Shown: in pieces, positions 1-10,205 of the stretch
How the letters are laid out: each line of letters begins with the position of its first letter
How positions within the stretch are numbered: position 1 is the stretch's first letter
Source of the DNA: Diphasiastrum complanatum
Taxonomy: Eukaryota; Streptophyta; Lycopodiopsida; Lycopodiales; Lycopodiaceae
Assembly: GCA_029204225.1 (NCBI GenBank)
Contig: CM055093.1
Coordinates: 45,058,338-45,122,337, forward strand
DNA: 64,000 bases
Direction of reading: 5' to 3'
The notes under the pieces: generated by a model
The model's input: the letters and a program-made list of their open reading frames with translations, nothing else
Databases searched by the model: none
What the model was told of the DNA's origin: nothing
Program-made: the position numbers and the translations under genes

Positions 1-30
1 CGAAATGGGAAGAAACCGCAACATGCCACG

Positions 31-261
31 CGATTCAGCTTTTGGTAATCAACTCTATAGTCGACGCTAGCAGCATCGACCATAGCATCGATTACCAGAA
101 TTTAATAGATGCTATGGTCGACGCTGCTAGCGTTGACCATTAATAGACGCTATGATCGACACTGCTAGGGTCGACCATAGGGTCTACTAAGTTCTGGTAA
201 TCGACGCTATGGTCGACGTTGCTAGCGTCGACCATAGAGTCAATTACCAGAGGCTGAATCG
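31..261. repeat. Palindromic MITE-like element
   Basis: The two ends are inverted copies: the left end begins cgattcagct and the right end finishes agctgaatcg-like (gctgaatcg), and the pairing continues inward through ggtaat and gtcgacgctagc. Inside are four modules, at about 62-100, 108-139, 147-180 and 203-236. Each is itself a near-palindrome built on ctatggtcgacg and cgtcgaccatag. There is no coding capacity. Size (about 230 bp) and terminal inverted repeats fit a MITE or foldback element. No clear target-site duplication is visible, so the superfamily is not assigned. Confidence 0.6.
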
Positions 262-911
262 TCGTTGTCTAATAAATAACTAGGTCGGGCAGTGTAGGTA
301 TTCTCAGAATGTTATAGCAAATCATTTTTCTTGAATTGTTATTTCAAATCAATGAGGTGTCACAATTTGGGCGGAGATTCTACATTTCAAGAGAACGCAC
401 CTGCCAGGAAAATGGAAGAATGAGGAAAGGAAAAAGTTGAAGATACACTAGGTACTTACATATATCTATAATCGTCGTCTCACATCTAGCAATTTCATAC
501 GAAATTTTATAAAATAGGATTTTCCTTACAGACAGCAGATTTTCCTTACGCATATAAGCCATACCACAGGTACGGGAGCACTGCCCCCAAACCCCCGCCA
601 GGGTGCGATGCCCCTGGACTCCAATCGGGGGGGGGGGCAATCCCCTCGGACTAGGTACCCAACCACTCTTATGCCTTCTCCTCATAATGGGGGGCTTATA
701 GTATGAGCTAGTCGGAACCATGCAGTACCAGAGGGTGGAGCATTTATTTCTAACAATTTTCTAACTAGATATGTAGTTAAGATAATCAAAAGTTTCTCGT
801 TTTGTACTTATGTAGTAATTTTGACATTGAGGTGTTTATGTTGGTAGGCATGTTTTTTGTTTAGGTTTTTTACACGTTTTATAAAAGTATTGATTTTCTT
901 TTTGTGGAGTA
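262..911. other. Non-coding spacer with a G/C-rich tract
   Basis: I see no gene here. The stretch 565-665 is strikingly C-rich and G-rich, with runs of C, an 11-base G run near 629 and self-complementary pieces such as gcactgccccc. It stands out from the AT-rich surroundings and is probably a fragment of a repeat. An open frame on the minus strand across it has low-complexity composition and no recognisable domain. Confidence 0.4.
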
Positions 912-1797
912 GATCATGGATGACCATGTGCCAATTGTAGAGGCCTGGGAGTTATGTCCCTTGATGTAATTGAAAAGCATTTGTTGAGAAGAGGCTGGTC
1001 AACATCAAAGAAAAAAACAGAGGATAATGCAAGGGTATTATACTAAACTATGCATTATTAATGTACTTGAAACATGGTATGTTGTTGATTTTAGAAAGCA
1101 TTTTTGATTTTGATGGCCTTTTGTGAAATACCTTTTACTAACTTTTCTAAATCGTCTTGTACATGTCTTTATCCTAGCCCATGTGGAGCTGGCTAGAAGG
1201 ATGTCTTTCATCACATGTGGCAAATGGTCTGCCACTATTACGGCATGATGCGAGAGATCAAGACATTATTAAACGTAGGGCATTGATGATATTTGAGTTC
1301 AATCCTAAGTTGCATGGATTGTGGCATGATGGTTCTATTCCTATTAATGTTGTTTTCTCGTATCATGGAAGAGATTATGAGGTTCGAATATCCAACATGA
1401 AGGATAGTGGGCATGGACTTTTTTTTCAGTGCAACATGAAAAAGGGAGAAGCTCTCTTTCCGTATGGAGGAAAACATTACAAGTACTCAAAATGGAAAGA
1501 CCTTTGGCCGGATTATCCTAGGATGAAGGCGTATGCACTTTACGAGGATCCACGTGTTCCAGTCAAACATATGCGTGTTATAGTAGGGGATGTTATTGAT
1601 GGAAATGTAGCTGGTTACATTAACAGTTCGTGCAAGTCTAAAGAGCTAACAAATGTGGAATGGAGATTGGGACCTGGGAATGGTCCATGGATTGAAGATG
1701 GAGCACCATTCGATCACATGGATATATGATGACAGTTTCTCTTGGAGATTTGCATGATGGAGATGAGCTATTTGCTGATTATGATTGGGAGGCTTAA
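912..1797 (+). pseudogene. SET-domain protein gene, broken
   Basis: The translation from 1181 carries SET-domain landmarks in order: GHGLFF and KKGEALFPYGG (the N-terminal G-x-G-L-f and Y-G-G blocks), then VIDGNVAGYINSSC (the GN-x-x-R/G-fiNHSC block). After a one-base frame change near 1726 comes MTVSLGDLHDGDELFADYDW, the usual C-terminal GeEL-x-x-dY block. SET domains transfer methyl groups from S-adenosylmethionine to lysines of histones or other proteins. The His of NHSC is Ser here. A candidate upstream exon runs to a GT donor at 1035, and the next exon starts after the AG at 1176-1177. A second frame disruption lies near 1243. The ORF stops just before retrotransposon sequence begins. 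The SET call is fairly firm; the subfamily and whether the gene was ever host-functional are not known. Confidence 0.65.
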
Positions 1798-1802
1798 TTA
1801 TG

Positions 1803-2784
1803 ACCTTGAACAAAGTGACGAGGAAGGATCACTTTCCGTTACCTTTTACTGAAAGCATTTTGGACCGCCTTGCTGGAGCGAAAGCTTATAGTTTTCTGGA
1901 TGGATTTAGTGGTTACAACCAGGTCAAGATTGCACCTGCAGATCGCCACAAAACAGCTTTTGCAACAGAATGGGGCACCTATGCTTACAAAGTAATGTCG
2001 TTTGGACTCTGTAATACACCAAGTTCGTTCCAAAGAGTAATGCAATTTGCTTTTAGTGATTATCTACAAAAATTCCTTGAAATTTACTTGGATGACCTTG
2101 CAGTCCATAGCACAGATATAGACCACCTGGATCGATTGGAGAAAGTATTTGAAAGATGTCGCAAGTATCAAATTTTCCTAAATCCAAAAAAATGCCAAAT
2201 ATGGGTTTCCCATGGAGTTGTGTTTGGGCATGTGATATCGAAACATGGCATTTCCACAGATTATTCTAAAATCAAGGTTATTGTGGAATTGCCACCACCA
2301 ACAACAATTCATGGAGTTTATGTGTTTATGGGTCATGCGAACTACTATCGAATTTTTATTATCTTCTTTGCAGACTTAGCAAGACCTATATACAAATTGA
2401 CTATTGTTCCTATTTGGACAGTAGAGGCGTTAGAAGCCTTTGAAAAATTAAAAAAAAACATTAATTTCAGCACCAATATTGCGTTCTCCAGATTGGACGA
2501 TTGAATTTCATGTTCACACTGATGCCTCAAAATACGCAATTGGATCAGTTTTGACGCAGCCAGATGACTATAAGAAGGACTATCCAATACGATTTGCAAG
2601 CAGACAGCTTATAGATCTGGAGAAGAACTATTCAACAACAGAACGTGAAGCGTTAGCCATGATTTTTTTTGTACAAAAATTTCGTCATTACCTCATGGAA
2701 ATGCACTTTGCATTTTATACGGACCACCAGCCGTTACTTTACTTGGTGAACAAGAAGTGCAATACTGGGTGTATTGCAAGATAG
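1803..2784 (+). pseudogene. pol: Gypsy reverse transcriptase and RNase H (fragment)
   Basis: RT landmarks read through from 1807: HFPLPF, FLDGFSGYNQ, FGLCNTPSSFQR and the catalytic box EIYLDDL near 2085. The frame then slips at the run of A at about 2452-2459. RNase H follows in the next frame from 2479, with HTDASKYAIG (first catalytic Asp), NYSTTEREALAM (catalytic Glu) and FYTDHQPL (third Asp). A TAG at 2782-2784 replaces the Trp that element B keeps at the equivalent position. Element C has the same TAG. The N-terminal part of RT is missing. Confidence 0.85.
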
Positions 2785-3570
2785 TTACTGTTATTGACTG
2801 AATTTGACTTTCGAATTGTGGTTCGAAAGGGAAAGCAACATTATCTAGCCGACCATGTTTCGCGAATAGAATTCGCACCAGTTAATACTGAGGTGGATGA
2901 TAAATTACTAGATGCTGCATTATTCTATGTGGAAGCAATACCTGAGTGGGCAGCGGATATTGTTGAATATCTGATGCTAGGACAACCAAATGACTCTTTG
3001 ACAAAAGTACAGAAGAGGCAATTGATCCATAAGGCTCAACCTTATCAATTGATTGCAGGACAATTGTATCGTCATGGATCAGACAATATTCTACGTAGAT
3101 GTGTTTTACCACATTAAATACCAGATTTAATCACGTTTTCACATGATGGCATGGGTGGAGGACACTTCTCTACAGATATTATTGTTCGCAAATTTTTGCA
3201 ATCAGGTTGTTGGTAGCCTATGCTTCATAAGGACACAAAATTATATTCAAACATGTGATGTTTGCCAGCGAGCACAACAGCCTACTAGACAGAACTATGA
3301 ATCCTTACATTCGGTTTTATCGCAAGTGCCATTTGAAAAATGAGGACTGGATTATGTTGGTCCTATTCATCCTGCTGCGCGAGGATCCCAAGCCCGATAC
3401 ATTATCGTAGCAACTGATTATATGACCAACTGGGTTGAAGCCAAAGCTGTCAAAGTTGCTGATGCGAAATCTACGGCCAAGTTTCTCTATGAAAATATTA
3501 TTATCAGATTTGGATGTCCGATCGAAATTGTCAGTGACCGAGGTACACACTTTGTTGAATCAAACAATAA
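2785..3570 (+). pseudogene. pol: Gypsy integrase (fragment)
   Basis: After the TAG the frame continues with FDFRIVVRKGKQ and ADHVSRIE, the usual RNase H-to-integrase connector, and runs to a stop at 3115. The zinc-binding part (GGHFST, CW-stop-PMLHKD, CDVCQRA) is spread over two frames. The integrase core shows GLDYVGPIHP with the first Asp, a TGA in place of the preceding Trp, and VSDRGTHF with the second Asp near 3535. Similarity ends before the catalytic Glu, so the enzyme is truncated and dead. Confidence 0.8.
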
Positions 3571-3971
3571 ACTTGAGTCTGCTAACAATCTCTAACGCAT
3601 TTCATGAACTACTCTCTGATCAGATAGACGCTCTAGTGCATTACAGTCGTTTGCTGTGTTTCCGTAAAGCATGCTCTAAAGAACTGTCTTTAAACCATCT
3701 TATTCATCTATCGCGAATACTTTCTTTTTGACACTCGAATAACAACTATCTTTGGTACAGTCTAGCATGATCATTGAACATTACCCATCCCAAACTTAAA
3801 GTAATACTGGCTACTTTTTAATGTCTGTCGACAACCAGAATAACACTCGAAACCACTTGCCATAATTGTACCAAAAACATAACTTTCTAACGTTGTCCTC
3901 CGTGGGAACGACATTATTTACTATAAAATCTATATTAACCCTGTTGGTATAGTACGACATATACCAATTTT
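3571..3971 (+). other. Non-coding stretch before the element A PBS
   Basis: There are no coding signals. The segment around 3895-3920 (cgttgtcctccgtgggaacg) resembles the t-c-c-n-tgtggg-n-cgac tract that commonly sits upstream of tRNA-Asp primer sites in Athila/Tat-like plant elements. This stretch may therefore be the remaining U5 end of a 5' LTR. I could not align it to the 3' LTR proposed at 18586, so the 5' LTR of element A is not established. Confidence 0.35.
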
Positions 3972-3989
3972 TGGCACTGTTGCCGGGGA
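3972..3989 (+). promoter_or_regulatory. Primer-binding site, tRNA-Asp type
   Basis: The 18 bases tggcactgttgccgggga match the complement of the plant tRNA-Asp 3' end (tggcgccgttgccgggga) at 16 of 18 positions. Both mismatches are consistent with C/G transitions or drift. This is where minus-strand DNA synthesis of the element would start. Element B has its own two-mismatch version at 41078-41095. Confidence 0.85.
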
Positions 3990-4037
3990 TAGTTTAGGAA
4001 AGTTATAAGAAATCTGACAAAGTGAAATCTCTAGTGG

Positions 4038-5111
4038 ATGTCAGATAGAGAATCCAGATTAGAACGATACCGGAAGCTTAGAGAGAAATTTTTACGAAGA
4101 CAAAGTGAGAATACTAGTCGAAGAAATCTAGACGAAATCACTGCCTAGTTACTTGAACTCCTAACTAGCTTTGGTATGGAGGGTCTTGCTGCACGTTTCA
4201 CTTATATCTCTAAAATTAAATACGATTATTTTAAAGGGACTTCTTTCGATGATGCAGATGGCTATGTCTCACAATTCGAGTCAATCGCTAATGCGAATAA
4301 CGAGGGAACTGACGTAGACAAACTAAGAATTTTCCTTGGTCTGCTAAGAAAGCATACGCGTATCTGGTACAGCCAAGTTGAACCAGGCAGCGTAGGAACC
4401 TGGTACTTGTTGAAAGATGCATTTCTGAACTAGTTCAGAGAGATCGACTAAAAATCTAGAATTCTTGGACGTCTGAACAATGTTTAGAAGAAGAGTAAAG
4501 AATTCCTTCGCAAATATACACGAAAGGTTAAAAATCTCATAGGAAAACTAACCGGTGTATATCCCGTAGATATGCCAATCGAATGGGTTTTGATTGGTTT
4601 ACCACCAAAGATTGATTGGTATTGCAGACAAGGGGACATGACCTCCTTAGCAGCAGTAATAGCTAGTGCCAAGAATTTCGAGACCTCGAAACTAGCACGA
4701 AAGCGACGATCGACTAAGAAATTTCGAAAGTCGAAGATTGATTCTAGTGACAGCGATGATGATTCAGATTCTGATTCAAGTACCAGCTCTTCAAGCTCGG
4801 CATCTGAAAGCAGCGATTTATCAGAATCAGAAGCTAACAAAGGAGAGAGAAAGAATAAACGACGAACTAAACAGAAGGACGACACGAAAGTTGTCGAGGA
4901 TAAGTCGTCAACTTCTAAAGTTGAAAAGCTTTGGAAGAGTAATGTGGCTGACCTTAATAAAAAGTTTAATGATTTGAAAGTACAGATCTTTGAAGTTGCA
5001 GATAAAAGACCAAAAGCGTCTTCTTCCAACTCAAGAATGTGGTGTACGAAATGTGGAACTTCTGGACACACTAAGGAAGACTGCACTACTATTGAATGTC
5101 AAATACATTGA
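4038..5111 (+). pseudogene. gag: Element A gag, N-terminal and middle part
   Basis: One reading frame from the ATG at 4038 to 5111 is interrupted by stops near 4146, 4431, 4449 and 4479, mostly at places where Gln codons fit. The retrotransposon-gag core is recognisable: YFKGTSFDDADGYVSQFES, LRIFLGLLRKHTRIWYSQV. A long Ser/Asp/Glu-rich acidic stretch follows (about 4738-4830), then Lys-rich sequence and a zinc knuckle CTKCGTSGHTKEDC (CX2CX4HX4C) near 5047. Gag would form the virus-like particle and bind element RNA through the knuckle. Confidence 0.8.
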
Positions 5112-6475
5112 AGATCATGCCCAGGAGGTACTTTTTATTTTTCAAAATGATGCAACTACTAACTATGTACAAGGTACTGCAGCATCAGCCTAGCAGGACA
5201 GACCCAAGTTCGCACCGAAGACATAATCCTCCTGAATTTGTTGGACCAGCGAAGTCTCAAACCGCGACTAAACCAGTTTCGGACAACTGCTACAACTGTG
5301 GAGAGCTGGGACATTTTTCTCCTGACTATCCTCAACCGCGAAAGCCAATTGGTTATGTACCATTATGCTCGAATTGTAGAGAGCCTGGCCACAAGTATCC
5401 TGACTGCCCTCAGCCGCAGAAGCCGCGACCCAAATATCAGTATGTAGCAACACCAGCTGCTGCAGACACGAAAGCGAAAGTTGCGATTGATGTTGTTGTG
5501 CAGATAATTGACGTTATTGAAGAAAAATTGGCAAAGACAGAAGATCAGTCCTGGCCAAGTGACGTGGAGAAATTATTCAAAGTCACAACGAGAAGCAAAA
5601 GCTCCTCGAAACCTGATCAAAAATTTTCGACAAGGCGTAGAAAATTCTCGAAGAATAAATCCTCTAGTAAAACAACGAACAAATCTACGACTAAGGAAGA
5701 TCTCAAAGATGACCCTGACTATGATCGCGATGCTGCAAAGTTATTTGCAAAAGATATCTTGGCAGAAACAAAGGAAATCATCAGCGCTGAACTTCAGACA
5801 GCTACTGCAGAAAAGGTGGTCACTTTCGAGGAAGAGGACGAAGAAATCGCGAAGAAGAAATTGTCTAGTGTTGTTATCGATAAACCAACCTCGAAATTGA
5901 AGACGAAAGAATATGACATCGTGACTGATATTGGATCCTTTCGTCCGAACATTACTTTTGAACAATTGATGGCAAATAACACTTATTACAGAAGTCAACT
6001 AAAAGGTCTTTCTGTGTCAAAAAAAAAAAAAATTTCTTTACCAGATGCTGGTGTCTTGTCTATCGATCTAGGTGATCTCGGTGCACCTGAGATTGATATT
6101 ACCATTGTGGGATGCCTGATCAAAAAAGTGCCAATTGACTCTGGTTCCAATGTGAATATAATAACAGAAGACATAGCTCATGCTCTGGGGCTGACTGACA
6201 TTCAACCGACATAGCGAAACATCAAGTTAGTTGATCCGACACGACAAAAACCTGTTGGAGAATTGAAGGATGTCACTATCTACATTCAAGCCAAGCCATT
6301 CACAATGAATTTCATTGTTATCAAACCACTCGGTTTGTCATCCTATTCTATGCTGATTGGTCGACCTTGGCTTTATCAATCAAACGCAAGTGTACATTGG
6401 AAATCCAGAGAGCTGAGATTTCAGACCGGTGAGACCAATAACCGAGGTAAGCCAGTAGAACAAATCATAATCTAG
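5096..6475 (+). pseudogene. gag-pro: Element A gag C-terminus and aspartic protease
   Basis: In a new frame two further knuckles appear, CYNCGELGHFSPDY (last Cys changed to Tyr) and CSNCREPGHKYPDC, so this gag had three. A Lys/Ser-rich linker leads to the protease: VPIDSGSNVNII near 6130 carries the catalytic Asp-Ser-Gly. A TAG at 6212 breaks the chain, and after it (from 6263) comes the C-terminal hallmark MLIGRPWL, the conserved ILGR-like block of retropepsins. The protease would cleave the polyprotein. This copy cannot make an intact one. Confidence 0.8.
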
Positions 6476-7011
6476 ATTTGTGACAAATATGAAGGTGAAA
6501 CTCCTTTGTTCGACACCAGCTTTACATCAAAAGAATCTTCGTATGCCTTGAATATTTTTTCCAATGACTCTGATATTGAAGTGCAATACTTCGAATGTTA
6601 TGAGAATGCTAATGATGAAGAATTCTTCGATGCCTGTGACGCTGAAGTAGATGTTTCGTATGAAGAAATTAACGTTGCAGACACAAACTCGAAAGAGTCT
6701 GACGATTCGAGTGACAAATCTGAATATGAATTTGGTAACAAGAACTAGGTTGACGACAAGAAAACATCTGTGGAGTCAACCATGCGTGAAATTCATGGCC
6801 ATACCAAGGCCAGTATGACAGAAGATATCATTTTACCAAATTCTACTGAACTGATTGAACTTGCACCTAGCAGATTTGTGCATGTTTCAAGGTCACTTGG
6901 AGAATCGGAGTTAGCGAAATTCACTGAACTATTGAAGGAGTATCAAGATGTTTTTGTCTAGTCGCTCAACAATTTGAAGGATATACCTGCATCTATTAGG
7001 AGAGCACCGTA
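6476..7011 (+). pseudogene. Element A protease-RT linker, acidic
   Basis: Two open pieces (6506-6748 and 6770-6961) lie in the expected place between protease and RT. The first is Asp/Glu/Ser-rich (for example FFDACDAEVDVSYEE). The second ends ELAKFTELLKEYQDVFV, the helix that precedes the N-terminus of gypsy RT in many elements. It is followed by TAG where Trp is expected. Confidence 0.6.
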
Positions 7012-8270
7012 GTGATCTTAAGGAAGTATCGTCTCAATCCTAAGTACTCTCTCATGGTTAAGGATGAACTCACCAAACACCTTAAGGCAGGTATAATCTA
7101 TCCCGTCTTAAGTAGTGAATGGGTTTCACCCATTGTTGTCGTCCCAAAGAAGAAGACTGGCAAAATACGAATATGCCAGGATTTCCGCAAACTCAATGCT
7201 ACCACAAGAAAGGACCATCATCCTCTGCCTTTCACTGATTCCATCCTAGATCAGGTTGCTGGTCAAAAGCGTTACAATTTTTGTGATGGCTTTCCTGGAT
7301 ATAATCAAGTTGGAGTGCGAAAGGAGGATCATTCAAACACCACATTCACTACGGATTGGGGCACTTGTGCCTACAACAAAATGGCCTTTGTTCTTTGTAA
7401 CGCTCCAGCAACTTTTCGGTGAATCATGATGTTAATTTTCGCTGCCTTCTTGAGAACTTTTCTCGAAATATTTATTGATGATTTTTGTGTATACAATGAT
7501 ATAAAAACACACCTGCAAAAGCTGAAATTAATATTGCAATGGTGTCGAGATACTTGTTTCTCTCTTCATCCAGAGAAATGTTTTTTTGGTATGAAAGAAG
7601 GAATATTGCTTGGACACAAAATATCTAATAGAGTAATAGAAGTCGACAAAGATAAAGTTGAGCCTATAAAAAATCTCCAGATACCAACCAATTTACATGA
7701 ACTAAGAGCTTTCTTAGAACATCTTTGCTATTACAGGAGATTTATTCAAAATCATGCTTCTATTGCTGCCTCTCTTACACATCTACTGAAGAAACAAGTG
7801 GAATACTTGTGGACAAATGAACAACAGAAAGCATTCGAAGATCTTAAGCAAAGGTTGATCAATGCTCCTATTCTGAGACCACCCAACTGGGCTATTTTAT
7901 TTCACAGTTACGTGGATGTTTCTACATTTGCTATTGGCGTCTGTCTAAGCCAGAAGGACGACCAGAAGAAGGATCATCCCATCTACTATGCGAGTCGACA
8001 GCTCAGTGCATCAGAGAAGAATTATTCAGCTACAGAAAGGGAAGCACTTGGCATGATTTTCATTGTTAAAAAATTTCGGCATTATTTGCTAGGATATGCA
8101 TTTATTTTTCATGTGGATCATTATGCTCTTAAGTATCTTGTAAATAAACCAGATCTATCAGGATGAATTGCTCGATGGGTTCTACTTCTGCAGGAATTTA
8201 CTTATCAAGTAGAGCTTCGTCAAGGAAAATATCATACGAATGCTGATTATCTATCACGACTCAGCACCGG
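7012..8270 (+). pseudogene. pol: Element A reverse transcriptase and RNase H
   Basis: RT is nearly complete: KYRLNPKYSLMVKDEL, GIIYPVLSSEWVSPIVVVPKK, RICQDFRKLNATT, HPLPFTDSILD, FVLCNAPATFR, stop at 7420, then the catalytic box EIFIDDFCVYN near 7466. RNase H follows: FHSYVDVSTFAIGVCLSQ (Asp kept, TDAS changed to VDVS), NYSATEREALGMIF (Glu) and FHVDHYALKYL (Asp). The stops at 7420 and 8164 both read TGA where Arg (CGA) is expected. ADYLSRL near 8245 marks the end of the RNase H-connector region. The RT subtype differs clearly from elements B and C (FIDDFCVYN against FLDDLCVHG or YLDDLAVHS). Confidence 0.85.
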
Positions 8271-9760
8271 AAAAACTGAAGACCCTATTAGTGATGATTT
8301 TCTAGACGAACATTTATTCGAGATTTCATCTACAAATTCACTATACTCTGATATTATTACTTATCTTAAGGACCAGATATATCCGGATGGTTACAATTTG
8401 GAACAAAAGACAGTTTTTCAATATAAGGTAGCACCTTATACAATTATTAACAACGTTCTGTACAAGCTTGGTGCTGACCATCAACTATGAAGATGTCTCA
8501 AAACTGAAGATATTAAAAAGGTCGTTAAAGCCTTACACTCAGAAGATGCTGGTGGATATTTTGCTTTAAAGAATACAGTTAATAAGATATTGACTGCCAA
8601 GTATTGGTGGCCAATATGTTCAAGGATGTATCAAAGTTTATTTGTTTATGTGATCCATGCCAGAGATCTGGTAAGCCTACAAAAGCAATGAATTGGCCGT
8701 TGACACCAATCTTGTCTCTTGCACCTTTCGAGAAATGGGAGATTGACTATGTCGGTCCAATCAAACCTGTTACCTGACATACGAAATGTCATTATATTCT
8801 AGTTGCAACGGATTATGCTACCAAAAACGTTGAAGCAGAGGCGATGAATGATAATAATAAAAAAAAATTATTATTATGGTGTTGTGCTGGTACCGCGGGT
8901 CTGAGGGCAGCACCATAATGGCGATACCATGGGGTACTATGATATATATATATATATATATATATTTAAGGAAGCAGATGGCGGACGCGCGTCCGCGTCC
9001 GCGTCCGGACGTGTCCGTTTTTTTTCAAAACAATGCGAAAACTGTCACAACGTTCTTATTCAAAAGTATAATCACAAGATATGGTTGTCCACTCGAACTA
9101 GTAAGTGACCGAGATACACATTTTCTAAATGATACGATATGGTTGCTGACAACTTATTTCCTGATCAAACATAGAAAAACTACACCGTATAATCCAAAAG
9201 CAAACGAGTTGACCAAAAGAGCTAATGGAATCTTATGTAAGATCCTAAACAAAATTACTATTGCACATGCAATGGATTGGGATCAGAAACTACCATCAGT
9301 TCTTTGGGCTTATCGCAACACAGAAAAAATCACGACGAAACAAACACCATATTTTCTTACATATGGTATGCATCCTATTTTACCAATTGAATTTGAGGTG
9401 AAAACCTTTCGTATTCAAGCTCAACGAACAGATGCAGAATGTATAATCGAAAGATTGACTAATATTGAAAAACTAGCTGAAGCTCAAGAGACTTCACAAA
9501 AACTAATGGAGGAAATCCAGAAACAAAGAAAGAAGAAATATGACAGTCATATAAAAAAATGTGACCTTAAAGCTGATGATTATGCGCTGATATATGACAG
9601 TCGCCATCAAAACTTCCCTGGAAAACTCCATATGCGATGGCTTGGACCTTCTAAAGTCATAGAGGTGTTTGACAATGGTTCTGTGCAACTTCAATCACTT
9701 GAAGGTGAATTATTACCGACACGTACTAACGGGTCCAGACTGAAGAAATACTACCTTTGA
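8271..9760 (+). pseudogene. pol: Element A integrase, catalytic Glu lost
   Basis: The zinc-finger half is frame-broken: LHSEDAGGYFALKN (second His changed to Tyr) and CDPCQRSGKP. The core has KWEIDYVGPIKP (first Asp) near 8740, then a foreign insertion at about 8859-9030, then LVSDRDTHFLND (second Asp) near 9105. In the third motif, NELTKRANG near 9205 stands where N-G-x-x-E-R-x-N-G is expected, so the catalytic Glu is Lys. The C-terminal region ends properly with LHMRWLGPSKVIEVF and NGSRLKKYYL, stop at 9758. Integrase inserts element cDNA into the host chromosome; this one cannot be active. Confidence 0.85.
8859..9030 (+). mobile_element. Small insertion inside element A integrase
   Basis: Integrase homology stops at about 8857 and resumes at about 9031, with aataat before and aacaat after (possible target duplication). 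The insert contains an inverted A/T repeat (aataataat ... attattatt), a (TA)n run at 8942-8965 and the perfect 16-base palindrome gcggacgcgcgtccgc near 8981. It ends in a T run at 9018-9025. It leaves the downstream integrase frame open. Too short to classify; a tiny MITE or filler insertion are both possible. Confidence 0.55.
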
Positions 9761-9769
9761 CCAGAATTT

Positions 9770-10205
9770 TTATTTTTTTATTATTCTTATTATTTTCTAG
9801 TATTTTTCTGAAACTAATCGCGAATTTTCTTTTATCTTGTCTAAATTTTTTCGCGACTTTTCTTTCATTTTTTTATTTTTTTTCTAGATATTTTCTAAGA
9901 TTTTTCGAGAATTTTTCTTGACTTCTCTCCTTCTTTCAATATCATTTTAAAAGTATTTTCGAGAACTTTTTGAGATTTTTTTGCGACACTAAATTTGTTA
10001 ATCAAATTTTCGTGAGAATTTTTCTAGAATCTTTTCTAGCATTATCTCCAGTTTTTTTCGAGAAATTTTCTAGTATGTTATTAAAATTTTCGAGAAATTT
10101 TCGTGAGTTTCTGTAACATTTTTTAAAATCCTTCGAGAAAGTTTCGCGAAACTTTCTAGAATTTTTCTAGCATATTTTCGAGAATCTTTCGAGAATCTCT
10201 CAACC
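9770..10205 (+). repeat. TTCGAGAA/TTCTAG motif array between pol and ORF3
   Basis: Over about 430 bp of T-rich DNA, variants of tttcgagaattttt and ttttctag recur every 15-40 bases. Examples are near 9914, 9957, 10049, 10099, 10131 and 10172-10195. Several occurrences are short palindromes (ttcgagaa, tttcgcgaaa). The array lies exactly between the integrase stop and the third ORF. Its counterpart in element B is built from a different motif. Confidence 0.7.

Larger units (their letters stand above)
1803..3570 (+). mobile_element. Ty3/gypsy pol fragment (same family as element C)
   Basis: This is an internal slice of a gypsy polyprotein, from the middle of RT to the middle of integrase, with no LTR, PBS or PPT at either end. 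Nucleotide similarity to element C (42868-47580) is high. It starts at about 1803 (cttgaacaaagtgac compared with the C copy near 45735) and ends near 3570 (caaacaataa compared with the C copy near 46930). Both ends are therefore breakpoints. The left breakpoint touches the SET-domain pseudogene. Confidence 0.85.

Noticed and set aside
380-721. 113-codon open frame on the minus strand
   Set aside because: It runs through a C/G-homopolymer tract, has low-complexity composition and no domain.
3972-9760. Endogenous pararetrovirus (caulimovirid) origin of the polyprotein
   Set aside because: An integrase core with D, D and C-terminal motifs follows RNase H, together with a tRNA-Asp PBS, which is gypsy retrotransposon structure.
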